From positions 6,846,451 to 6,910,450 of the forward strand of contig CM053253.1 in assembly GCA_028583405.1 (NCBI GenBank): a stretch of DNA of 64,000 bases, given 5' to 3'. Positions 1 through 12,000 of this stretch are shown here, piece by piece. The stretch's first letter is position 1, and each line of letters begins with the position of its first letter. Made by a program: the position numbers and the translations under genes. The notes beneath the pieces were generated by a model that was given only the letters and a program-made list of their open reading frames with translations, was not told where the DNA came from and ran no database searches. Origin of the DNA: Pogonophryne albipinna. Its lineage: Eukaryota; Chordata; Actinopteri; Perciformes; Artedidraconidae.

Positions 1-30
1 TCTGATGAATTGCCTTTGTTTTCCCCACAG

Positions 31-3000
31 ATTCTGCCAGTGGTTTTGAGGAGTTGTTGAAATGGTGCCAGAAAAACACAGCGGGTTATAAGAATGTGGC
101 TGTAAAAGATTTCACACAATCCTGGAGGTCCGGGATGGCTCTGTGCGCGCTGATCCACCACTTCGGACCCCAGCTCATGTGACCATTTACTTTTTTTCAT
201 GTGATTGTTGGATTCTTTATCAGTTCATTTGTTTAGTTGTGTAAACATGACACAGTCCTTTGAGACAAATCCACTCACTAAGCGGCTGCTCTGGGACATA
301 CTGTAAGAATCACATTAGGGGCAGACATATCCTTTATTTGAAATGCTGTTATTTATGTTGTTGCATGTCCCATATAGCCTTTTCACAAACCAATTGGTGC
401 AAAAAAGCACCAAAAATGTGACCCGCTCTATCGAAGTCAGTCGGACGTCGCAACGGCTCATTTCAAAATAAACGTGGATTTGCGTAAAAAAATAGTTTTT
501 CGGGGTTCGGGTGTTTTGTTTGAATTTAAATAAACAAAGTCTTGGCTTTCAGAATATGAAACTTTTATTTCCTAAATCACACGATAAATACATGTTTGAA
601 GCTTGTAAAGGGAAGATGGCAGCTCTCACTCGCAATCTGCTCTTCCGCAGCGCAGCCCCCCCTCCCTCCGGCTGAACTTATGAATGTAAGATTATAGTAA
701 TCATAGATAACACGGCAGGGTCCGTTACGGTTTGTTTTCATCTGATTCAATTAAACAAAGTCTTGGCTTTCAGAATATTAAACTTGTTTTGGCAAATTCA
801 GATGATAAATACAACTTTGAAGCTTCGGCATAATTACAAGCGGAGAACGGAGTAACTTAACGTCACAGCAGGCTTAACAACAGCCGGTGTTTCTCGTGAG
901 TTTTTTCACGAAAAAACAATACACACTAACGCAAAATTACACAAACACACACACGTATACACACACACTCGCGAGCTTCCCCCAGACCAGTAATCCAAAC
1001 CAAAATATGTTTCCTCCGTATTATTTTGATCATTTGCTAGCCGCTAATAATCAATCGGATCGATGGATTCCATAGAAGAGGAAGGTTTAAAGGCCTTTTT
1101 CTCAAAATGATGACTCGGTGACAGTCATTATATAATGTAACATATTTAGCTTAATATTTGGAGTACAACAACATTCCTGATATCATTAGAGAGCTCGGAA
1201 TCTCCTCTTTCCAACAGTGTACTGTTCGGGTCAATGCGACTGATTTCGATGGAGCAGGTCACAAATGCACTTAAAGTCCCTTAGCCGTTAAAAGCATTTA
1301 GTGAAGCATACAAAATGTCAGCCATCTCACAACAACATGTTTAAAAGGCCTGGACATAACACTGATTTGACATCAAAAAGAAAAGTAAATATCTTTGATC
1401 ATACAATGTACATGTCCCTTACTGTCTAGTCTTCTGGCGTGCAAATAAAACCCTGAAAATACAAATACACTTCTCAATCAAGCTAACATGCAGCTACTCA
1501 CTGACCTAAATATGTCGGATAAATATTCTTTAAAATGAGCCTAATTCCATACACCGCTTGTCTTTGATGCAAGTTCATCATTTCTTCTTCAGCTACAACA
1601 TTTAATCCCAGTTTTTCTTATTCCTCCACAGTGACATGTCCGCCCTGGATGAGTCCAGCGCTGTTCACAACAACCAACTGGCCTTCAGCATTTTGGAGAA
1701 GGAGCTGGGCATCCCTCCTGTCATGGCTGCCAGCGACTTGGCCAACGGTGGTCAGATAGACAAGTTGTCCATGGTCCTCTATCTCACCCAGGTCCAAAAG
1801 GCCTTCACTGTGCCTGCAAAAGGTAAACATCTGACTACTTATCATTTGCAAGGGTAACACAAATGTCGAAAGCATGATTTAAAAGCCAAAAAAAAAAACA
1901 CTTTACAATTTCACACAGTTCATATTTTCATTATTTATGTCATTTTTAATGCTGTTTACAATCTGAAATATATCTGAAGACAATGATTGATGACAGCAGC
2001 TTCATCTTACGTCACTCTGTTGCTTAGACACTGCATTAGCATCACCCTAAAAGGGTCAGGAGCCTTCCCACTGAAACGTGTCTGGTGTTGAGAAGTGATT
2101 AAATGGCTGCTGTCTCTTTAAGAGCCTGTTACCCAGAATTCATTCGGCTTAAGTGGCTAGTGCTGAGCTCAGAGCAGAGCCAGCCTCTACTGGTTGTGCT
2201 GCTCTCCTGCATAAACCAGTCGAGCAGCAGAAAGAGCAAACAGTCAGTCACTGTGTGGCTTATGGGACGAGGATCTCCTGAAGGGGACCTACTGTTCCTG
2301 CGCCCGAGGAGGATATTATCCCGGATATTTGTAGCAGAGGTATTTTCACAGTCTTTGCATGTGGAGTTTGTGCAGCAATAAATGACAGAGCCCCGGGTTT
2401 GTGGGTGTGATAGATGCTCGCCGTGTGTGTGATGCTCGCCGTGTGTGTGATGCTCGCCGTGTGTGTGTGTGTGATGCTCTGCTGCGCTGCACGGGATCCA
2501 CCGACTGAGGTGCAGTCAGGAGGGAGCTGTCATTCTCCCGTAACCTCAGCTGAATGATGAAAGCATGGGAGTGGTAGTAGTGAGAGCAGCAGCTGAAGAG
2601 TTTTTTATGCGGATTGACAAGTTAAATGCATCTGCTGTGGCGCTACAGAGAATACAAGTAAGAGGATGTTTCCAACAGAGTATTACAGATAAAAGGACGT
2701 ACCTTGTAGATTACAAAAAGGTAGAATTAGGATACTTTAAGCTGTGCAAGTAGGCCAAATCAGGTGTCTTCAACCTAGTGGGATAACCTGCATTTCTTGT
2801 GTGTCTCAATAAAACGTTTCTCTCTTTTCATTTTGTGTTGTGCTACAGACCCTGCAGCCTTCCCCTCGCCGGCCAAGCCTCTGAGTCTCTCCAGGACACA
2901 GTCCGCTGTCTTCTTCCTGAACAAGCTGAAGCACAACTCTCTGCAAAGACGCAAGGTATGCCCACTGTGACTGTCACTGTTTACACAGCACCGAGAAATG

Positions 3001-6000
3001 TTTGATAAAGATATTTTCAAACACACTGGTGTGCTTGGCTGGATTTCACGTCTGGGCCTCCTGTCTGTGCTGTCTGTGACTCACATCTGTTATTAGATGT
3101 TTTCCAAGAGACGTGGGTTCTTTTTTTTAATCATTATAATGGTGTGAATGTTCTCCACATAATCACGTCATGTGATGTTAATATTTCTTCTTTTCTCTGC
3201 AGGAAAAGCTGGCATCTTTGAAGAAAGAAAGAGAGACCACAATGGAAGAGGAGGACAGTGTGAGTTGTGATTGAAGCTTTTTGTAATAATCCTTCTTACT
3301 TTTTTGGGGGCAATTGACTGAATTGATCTGCCCTTTTCCCCCCAGACGGTGTTGCTGCCGGTGTCCCCTGAGCGCAGTCCTTCACCTATCCCTACTCCTG
3401 AGCCTGAGCTTGAGCCTGAGCCTGATGCTTGTGTGTCGTTGACAAACAGTGATGAGTGTTACTTCTGTGGACAGAGGGTCTACGTGCTGGAGAGGGTCAG
3501 CGCTGAGGGAAAGTTCTTCCATCGAAGCTGCTTCACCTGCCATCGCTGCAGCATCACACTCAGACTGGGAGGATACACCTTTGATCAGACTACAGGTGAG
3601 CACTTAAAGAGGACATATTGTGCTCATCTTCAGGTTCATATCAGTATGTAGTGTCTCTACTGGGACATGTCTCCATGCTTTAATGTTCAAAAAGCTCTTT
3701 ATTGTCTCATACTGCCTGTGCTGCAGCACCTCTTTTCACCCTCTGTCTGAAACCAGAGCCCAGTCTGCTCTGATTGGTTAGCTGGTCGGCTCTGTTGTGA
3801 TTGGTCAACCGTTAAGAGATGTCCCGCCCCTTAGCCTAGCACGTACAATGTGTTGGAGAGCTGGTCAATAGAAGCTCGAGTGTTACATAGGGGGGGGGAG
3901 AGAAACTTCTTCTGGAGGGAACTTTGGGATTGTAGCCCTTGCAGATCATTTAAATGCAGAAAACCCTGTATAACACACGACTACAGGGAAGGGAAACCCC
4001 CAAAGAGCAGAAAAGGGCCCCTTTATTGTCCTCTTTTGTCAGAATTATAAAAGGAAGATTGTCGTGTGTGTACAGTTATAATGCAACACCAACAACTATT
4101 AATATATTGTTGGTATCTCTTCAAGTTTCTGTCCATGTATGTTGCAATATTTAGACTTTTCGTCACAGTTACAGTATATGGCTTTTGTATTTCTGGTTTC
4201 ACGGGTCCTCACACCATTTTGGAGTTTGTTTCTTCATGGTTGAATGCAACTATTGTTGGATAAAAGCGTCAGTTAAATGTAACGGTTTCAACAGCTATTG
4301 CTCCAATTGTATCATGTGTGTTCTCAACAATAAGTAAAGCACTGCCTTCATTATTGTAATTAATAATTTGCACTAAGACCATTTTTAAAGTGGCTCCATT
4401 TAGACTAAAAGGACATTAATAATTTATCAAAACAGCAGGCGCCTTTTTCTTCCCCTTCTTTGACACGTCAACATTCAGTTGTGTGACTTTTCAACCCCTT
4501 CATTGTTTCTGTCTGATGTCCCCTCAGGGAGGTTTTACTGTCAGCTGCACTCTGAAGAACTGGAGCTGCAAAACGGGGCAGAAACATCTTGTAAGGTGGG
4601 TCACTGAGCAGAGCAGATGTTCAAATGTTCTGTTACTCATGCTACACCATTTCCTTTTGCATGATAAACCATCCGTCTGGTGTCTGGTCCGGTGTGTTCA
4701 GCCTGCAGCGCTCGATCGCTCGCAGCACAAATAATGCAAATGTTAGTTTACCCGATTCGTACTTTCCACACATGTTTTGCGTATTTGTGGAAATGCCGCG
4801 ACATCCCATGATGCTCAGAGGTTTGTTGAAGAGATTGATGTCAGTTTTCTGGGATTTCAAAATAATGATGTTGTTGACTAGTTATGAAACAGAAGGTGAA
4901 CATGTTTCCTTATTAAATACAAACGGAAATATGGAGGTCATTTCGTCATTCACAAAGAAAGTAAAGCTAGTAAAATGTATTGCTTAAAGAGAGTAATTGT
5001 TAAAGTCATATAATGAAAAATATATGAATGTATACTTAAGATACTTTTGAACCTAAGATACTTTTTTAAATGAAATTGAAGTGGACCGTTACATTTTGAT
5101 ACGGTTGTGAAATTCAAATTAAACCATATTTTATCAATATTTACATAAATATATTTTTTGTGTTTTATATTTTAATGTAAATTCTGATATGCTAATTCCT
5201 GTCTTTATTATGCACCTGTTTCTATTCTATCTATCTCTAGACATCTTTTATTGTATTTCTGAAAGCCGTGTTTTATATACAGTAAATATGAGCACAGATG
5301 GGATGTGACAGGAAGCTGCATTTGCTCACACGTGCAGAACAAATCAGGTTTCCGGTACAGAGACGGTGTCAAAGCATAGTTTGTGTTCAAAAGCAGGAAT
5401 GTGTGCCTTTTTTAAATGTCTTTTTTTTTCATTTCTGTATTCAGGATAGTGAAGGGAATCACAAAACAACCAATGAAGACAACAGGCTCTCCAGTGATGA
5501 TTATACGCCCTCTCCATCAGATGAGGAGTACGTGCACACTCTGGACTGTGGTCCTTCTCCTCACTCGACAACTCCCACTGAGCCTCCATCTATAACAGAG
5601 GCAGCAGCAGCTCCCACTGAGGAGGAGACGGTGCCACATCCCGTCCCTAAGCCTCGCAAATCCCAGCTCCCACCCAGCCCTCAGCCCTCTCCTCCCGTAG
5701 CGAAACCTCGCTCCGTCCACATCTTCAACCCCTCGACTCCAGAAAGACAATCGTCTCCGACTCCTACAGAAGAGATCTCAAAGGCAGCGCCAGACTCTCG
5801 CCCGAAGCAACGAAAGCTTAAGATCAGCGATGAGGAGAAAAGCCAGCTGGTGAACCTCCAAAGCCTCAGCGTGGACTCGGACTCAGAGACCCCCGGTGGA
5901 TCTTCATCCTGCTCCTCGTCCTCGGCTACAGCAGGAGGAACGAGCCCTCCCAAACCAGAGGACGGGCAGGAAGAGGAGGGCTACTGGAGCGGGAACCCCG

Positions 6001-9000
6001 CCAGTCACATGCGAGAGAAGAGGCACCGCCGCTGCTTCAGGAGGAAAGAGATGCCGGGCGGACAGGCGAGGGTCCGGTCCAAGTTCTCCCCGTGGAACCT
6101 GTCGTCCCCGAGGATCAGCAGAGACCCCCGGCTCAGCGTCCTCGTCAATCATCCGGGGAGAGTCGGTGAGTGGACTTGTTGTGGATCCGATGTAACACTC
6201 GCAACATTAAAGAATAAGACAAAGAGGAATCAATAGAACGCAGACACGGAGTGAAGTTAAATATGATATTGCTGCACAGCACTATGAGACGCATTACCTT
6301 GCAGCCAAGCAGTCAATAGTGTAATGCCCGATAGACCAAGATAATCTTCCAGTTTATATACACTTCAAACAGCATACAGTCATATATAGTGCTGCGTACC
6401 GGAACGCCGAACCGGTACTGGACTTGAAAAAAGTTTCGGTTCAAGTCCGGTTAAAACCGGAACGTCGGGAACCGGTACTTGGACTCGCAAAAAAACTAGC
6501 ACTTACGTATATTCTGGTGTCTGTGGTTATTTAAACATTCCCTGATAAACGTTATTCAGCGTCAATAAATGAGTGCTAATCCCAGTGTGCTCAGTGTACA
6601 ACATCACATGTCATTTCACCTTCGATTCACGGTTTGAAAACGTAGCATTTCGCCACATGCTAATGCTAACCGGAAGTGAAGAATTTTCAGAATAAAAGTA
6701 TTAAGTTAATAGTGTGAACTTCCGGTTTTTTCAGAATAAAACTGATTTAAATTAAATAGTGTATTTAATTCAAAATTACGCCATATCAACATTGATTTTA
6801 ATTTCTAACAGTATGTATGTACATCACTATGTATGTAGTATACTGTATAATGTACACATGTAGAGTTGTAGAAAAGACATGGTGTACAGACAGTACACAC
6901 TCTGACTGTACAGTCACTACAGTGTAGCCTATACTGTATAGTAGGTGTGTAACAGTGTAATGCGTATAGTCTACTCTACACTCTACCTTTCAGCAACGTT
7001 TTAGGGATTTAGGCTCAGTCAGCTCAGGGACTGTTTGGTTAGTTTGGTAAATGAAATAAATGTTTGAACTTTGTAGTAGTTCACTGTAGTTGCTGTCATA
7101 AGTCATTTGTAGACTAAGTGGCAAAAAGTTTTTTTTTTTACATTTGTACTTTGTAGAGAAATCAAGTTGGAAGGGAGCACAATAAACCTGACGAGTTTGA
7201 ATTTGAGTTGATTATGAGTTAATTTTCAATTGATAATTACCTCACAATAAGTTCACTTTAGTTACTCACACAACTTGACACAAGCCATGGGTTCAGGTCC
7301 GGACTTATAAGTCCGGACCTGAACCTGAACCTCTGGACTTGAGTCCGGACCTGAACCTGAATGTGAGTCCAAGTACGCAGCACTAGTCATATATGTTGCA
7401 TCCTCTGTCCCCTCAGACGTTACATGATCCCAGATTTCATGACCTTATTTAGCAGTTACCTGACATGTATGTATGAAACTGCTGCTGAAGAAATAGGCCA
7501 AATGAATAACTCACTAGCACGGTTTAAAACACACGATTATATAAAACAGATTCTACAGACGCTTAGTGGAGGACACAGGAAAACACTTTTGCACTTGTTT
7601 CAACATCTTTTCTTGCTTTTCCCACAACAGAAACAACATTCATACACAGCACTAACGAGGGATACGATGACGACGACGATGATGATGATATATTAGATCG
7701 AGATGATGTCGACTTATTTGAAGAGAAGGTAATGGAGCTGATGTTTGCATTATAAGTGAAAGTGAGAAGCTACAGTTTAATCAGCAGTACATCCTGACAC
7801 TTTGCCTCTAGTTTCAGACGCTGCCAGCAGACCCTGTTCAGGCCGAGAAGATGGAGTTGATGAAGATGAGGACACTTGAGCGGAGAGCAAAGACGAGTGA
7901 ATTACAGCGATTACGCCAAGCTCAGGTCAGTGGCTCTCAAACCGGAGCAACCCTCTTAGCTAATCAATATTTTATTGGCCAGTGGCTTCTCCATGTTTAC
8001 TCAATAAGCAGTGATCGTAGTATTGGTAAAATAAATGAATGTACCATTTTCAGGGTTCTTACGGTCATTAAAAACCTGGAAAAGTCATGGAAATTCAAAA
8101 TGCAAATTCCAGATCCTGGAAAAGTCATGGAAATGTAACTAAAGTTGCATCAAATATAATTTATATTTTAGCTAATCGCCGAAATAGTAATACTATATAC
8201 TATATACTAATAAATACTGTATCGTATAGTAATGAAACGTAAAATGGCATTTAACTGACGAGGTATTTTGCTGGTGAGAGAGTTTAGTTGCTTTAGCGTG
8301 TAGAAGCTAGTAAGCCTACTATTGATTTGTTTTAGATAGGCACAACATGTTTCATATGCAGACCTTATTTTCCTGTTCCATGTTCAAATAAACAATTTTC
8401 AGTGGTACCGCTGAGAAAGAGTAATTTTTTTTGGTCATGGAAAATTAGGTAAAGGTCATGGAGAAGTCATTGAAAATCATTGGTGAAAAAGTGTATGAAC
8501 CCTGCAGTCTAAAACTCCTGTGTCCACATGAGCAGGCAATATGTGTTGTGTGTTAAGTGTTAAACCCTAATATTTAAATCCTGTTTGTTTATTTGGCGGC
8601 ACCAGTTTTGACTCTTAATACAGCAGGCCTTGTGGGCTTTTAACACTTCTTGAGCAGTGAGAAATGCAACAGAAGGGCACTATTCATTTCTTAAGCCACC
8701 ATGGTCTGATACGATCCTGCACAAAGTTGGTTACTTTGCAGCTGCAACATTTTGAACAACGTGATGAATGCATGTCTTGTGGCTTTCTTCACTATCGAAG
8801 TTGCACATTGTGACCAGTTCAACATTTTTAATGCGAAGCAACGGCAGTGGAAAATGTTTGATTTGCATTCGAAGTAACTTACAGGGTTCTTACGGTCATT
8901 AAAGACCTGGAAAAGTCATGGAAATTCAAAATGCTAATTCCAGGCCCTGGAAAAGTTATGGAAAACAATATTTTTCCCAAAGTTTTGGAAAAGTCATGGA

Positions 9001-12000
9001 AATGTAACTAAAGTTGTTTATCCAATCACCGAAATAGTAATACTATAATGATAATACTGTATCGTATAGTAATGAAACGTAAAATGGCATTTAACTGTCG
9101 AGGTATTTTGCTGGTGAGAGAGTTTAGTTGCTTTAGCGTGTAGAAGCTAGTAAGCCTATTGGATTTGTTTTAGATAGGCACAGCATGTTTCAGAGCTTAT
9201 TTTCCTGTTCCATGTTCAAATAAACCATTTTCAGTGGTACCGCTGAGAAAGAGTAATGTTTTTGGTCATGGAAGATTAGGTAAAGGTCATGGAGAAGTCA
9301 TTGAAAATCATTGGGGAAAAAGTGTATGAACCCTGCATTTAGAAATAGAGCTTGATACAACTGTGGGAACATGAAACCCTGAGGCTGAGATCAACAAGAT
9401 AAAAGCTCAAAACATGCATCGTTTCCTGAGAATTCTTTCTACTAAAAATAAAAACTAATGTATAGATAAATAATGATGTAATGAAAATATATTTACAGTC
9501 TTTTTCAGAAATAAATGCTGAGTCGTGATTTAATTAAAAAAAGCTGTGAGAATGTTGCATAATGTACAACCTAGAGAACAAACAAACAAACTATGTATTG
9601 AGTCAAGGCTGTTAAAATGTAAAGATTTAATAGAATTACAGACGGCTTTAGTTGTGCATAAAGCAAAAAACAGAATACTGCCAGAAAATATACAAAACAA
9701 ATGTGTTTGTTTGTTGAGGATGAGCAACATGGGAAGAAATTACATTTTAAGCATCAGTTTGCACGCACTGCTTTTAAAGCAGATGTGTGTCTCTTGGCGT
9801 CAAGAAGTGGAATTCTTTGCCGAATGATTTAAAGGGCTGTAAGAACATTTTAATGTTTAAGAAAGCGTAATTAGACAGTATGAAGTTGACTGTTGTGTGT
9901 TCTGGTTTTATATTTCAGTATTGGTAAGCAACTGTGACTGAAAGAATATTGTTTTCATTTGACTTTTTGATGGTTATTTCATTTTCTTTTTGTAAGAAAG
10001 GGCAGGTAAAATAAGATGTTCTTCTTCCTGCTCCTTTCCACCATGCGTTTCCGCCAGGGGGGCGTCTTGCCGTCATTTGACGCCCTTATTCAGCACGGGA
10101 CGCCCTGAACTCGAGGCGAGGGCGTCCAAAAATATTAATAATTTGAGAGAAGTTCGAGTTTTTATCGCTTGAAAAAGGAAAAAGGACATCCCTCTGTTGG
10201 AGGGGCAAAGCAGTCTGGTGGGATTCTTTTCGGAGTATTGAAAATCGTTTCCCCGACATCGGCGGTGCCTGCCGCAGCGCAACACAGAACGTGCGCGAAA
10301 CTGAGGCTCCGTGGTAAACTGTGGTAACATGAAGAGCCGTTTGGGAGCCGAGTCAAATGATCCGGCTCACTAACGTAAAGAGATAGTATCTATAAGGGAC
10401 GGCTCAATTAAAAAAACGGTATAAGTGTACTTGTTTTGTAAAGTGTACATGTTTTGTTTGTCTAACTGGTGCGTGTGTTTGTGGTCTCCAGTCCATCCAG
10501 AGGAGACTGGAGGAGATCGAGGTGACCTTCAAGGAGTTGGAGGATAAAGGTGTCGTTCTGGAGCGAACTCTGCGCGGAGAGGCTGGTGAGACCCTAACAG
10601 CAGGCCCCTTGTTTGGGGATTTCAAAGAAATGAATCTTACTTCTTTACGTAGAAGAACATTGATTTGATATAAAAACAGTTAATGCTGGAAATGGATTCT
10701 GAGATTTGTATTTTGTGGTGAAATGTAAAATCTGTTCTGCTAAAAGACTGAAAAATACAAAAAGGAGCTACTGTTTCTTTTAAGCATTAAATTAAACTAG
10801 AGAATCTGCACATGGTAAGTATACTTAGCCTCCAGACACAGAGGGTGTTTCTCAATGTCGAGGAAGCTTCCTTTGTAGGACACGTCTTCCGAGTCACTTC
10901 CTTCAGAAGCAAGGCAAGAATCCTTCCTAGCCTCGGAAAACGAAGAATGGTGGAACAGGCTAACAGGTGTGCGTCATATGCGAGGCCCCGCCTTAAATGG
11001 AGCACGTTTTCCGCCAAGGATTTGGAAATTGGTCCGTGCGCAAAGCATTGTGGGGATTTTAAGACCGGAGTCTACACATGTGCAGCCTCGAAATTTCTCT
11101 CTCGGTAGAATTCCAAGGATCCTGGACATTGGAACAGTCCTTCTGCGGGACTCGATGACGTAGCATCCTTGAAATAGTGGCTCTGGAGCATCCTTCCTTG
11201 ACATTATGAAACACCCAGAGAGAGTCACTTTAGCCTGAGGCTCCATTTTTTTCTTTAGACGATTACATGGACGTTGTGTCACATGTTGTGTCACAACTCT
11301 ACATCTATAATTTCCTTAAAAAGCCGCCTCTCTTTATTTCCACAAACACAATGAACACATAGATAACTAAACGCTGTGTTTTTCACCTCCAGGCAGCAAC
11401 GGCTCTCCTGACATGATCGAGCATTGGATCCAACTCGTCCACGAGAAGAACTCGTTGGTGACTGAAGAGTCTGACCTCATGGTGGCGTGAGTGTTCAGCT
11501 CCTTAATTAAAAACACTGATGAGTCCATGGGCTGCTCTTTGTTGCACAGTAAAGGCCTGTGTAGATATGCTGGGATACCACAGCTATGGGTTTTTTTATT
11601 ATCTTGGTTTGTCCATACATGTACTTTGCTAGAAATACAACGTTTATTTTTTTGACAAATGGTATAAGTAAAACAAAACAAAGAAAAATGCCTTATCGGT
11701 ACCTTAAATCCGAAAGCAGGATTTTATTTTACGTGAATGAAAGGGAAAAGAAACATATAGCCTACTACATCAATTAATAACAAAAATAACTATTACTTTG
11801 AAAATATATATATATATATACATAAGGGCGATTCTAATAAAAGTGAAAACACTACACGTCACAGCTTTTTTGCAAAGTGACACAGTAGCCACACATGAAA
11901 ACACTACGGTAAATTGAAAACCGATCATAAAAATGGACAAGTTACTGTTTGTTCTCACCTCTGTAGCGACCAATCTGCATAACAGTCAGTCTCTATTTGT

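Noticed and set aside
5298..6236. 312-codon plus-strand open frame as a separate gene
   Set aside because: The middle (5445-6165) is the mical1 linker exon; both ends are intron read-through with clear splice sites inside.
9546..9827. 93-codon open frame as a small gene
   Set aside because: The sequence matches the tail of an L2-like LINE with a frameshift; it is a retrotransposon remnant.
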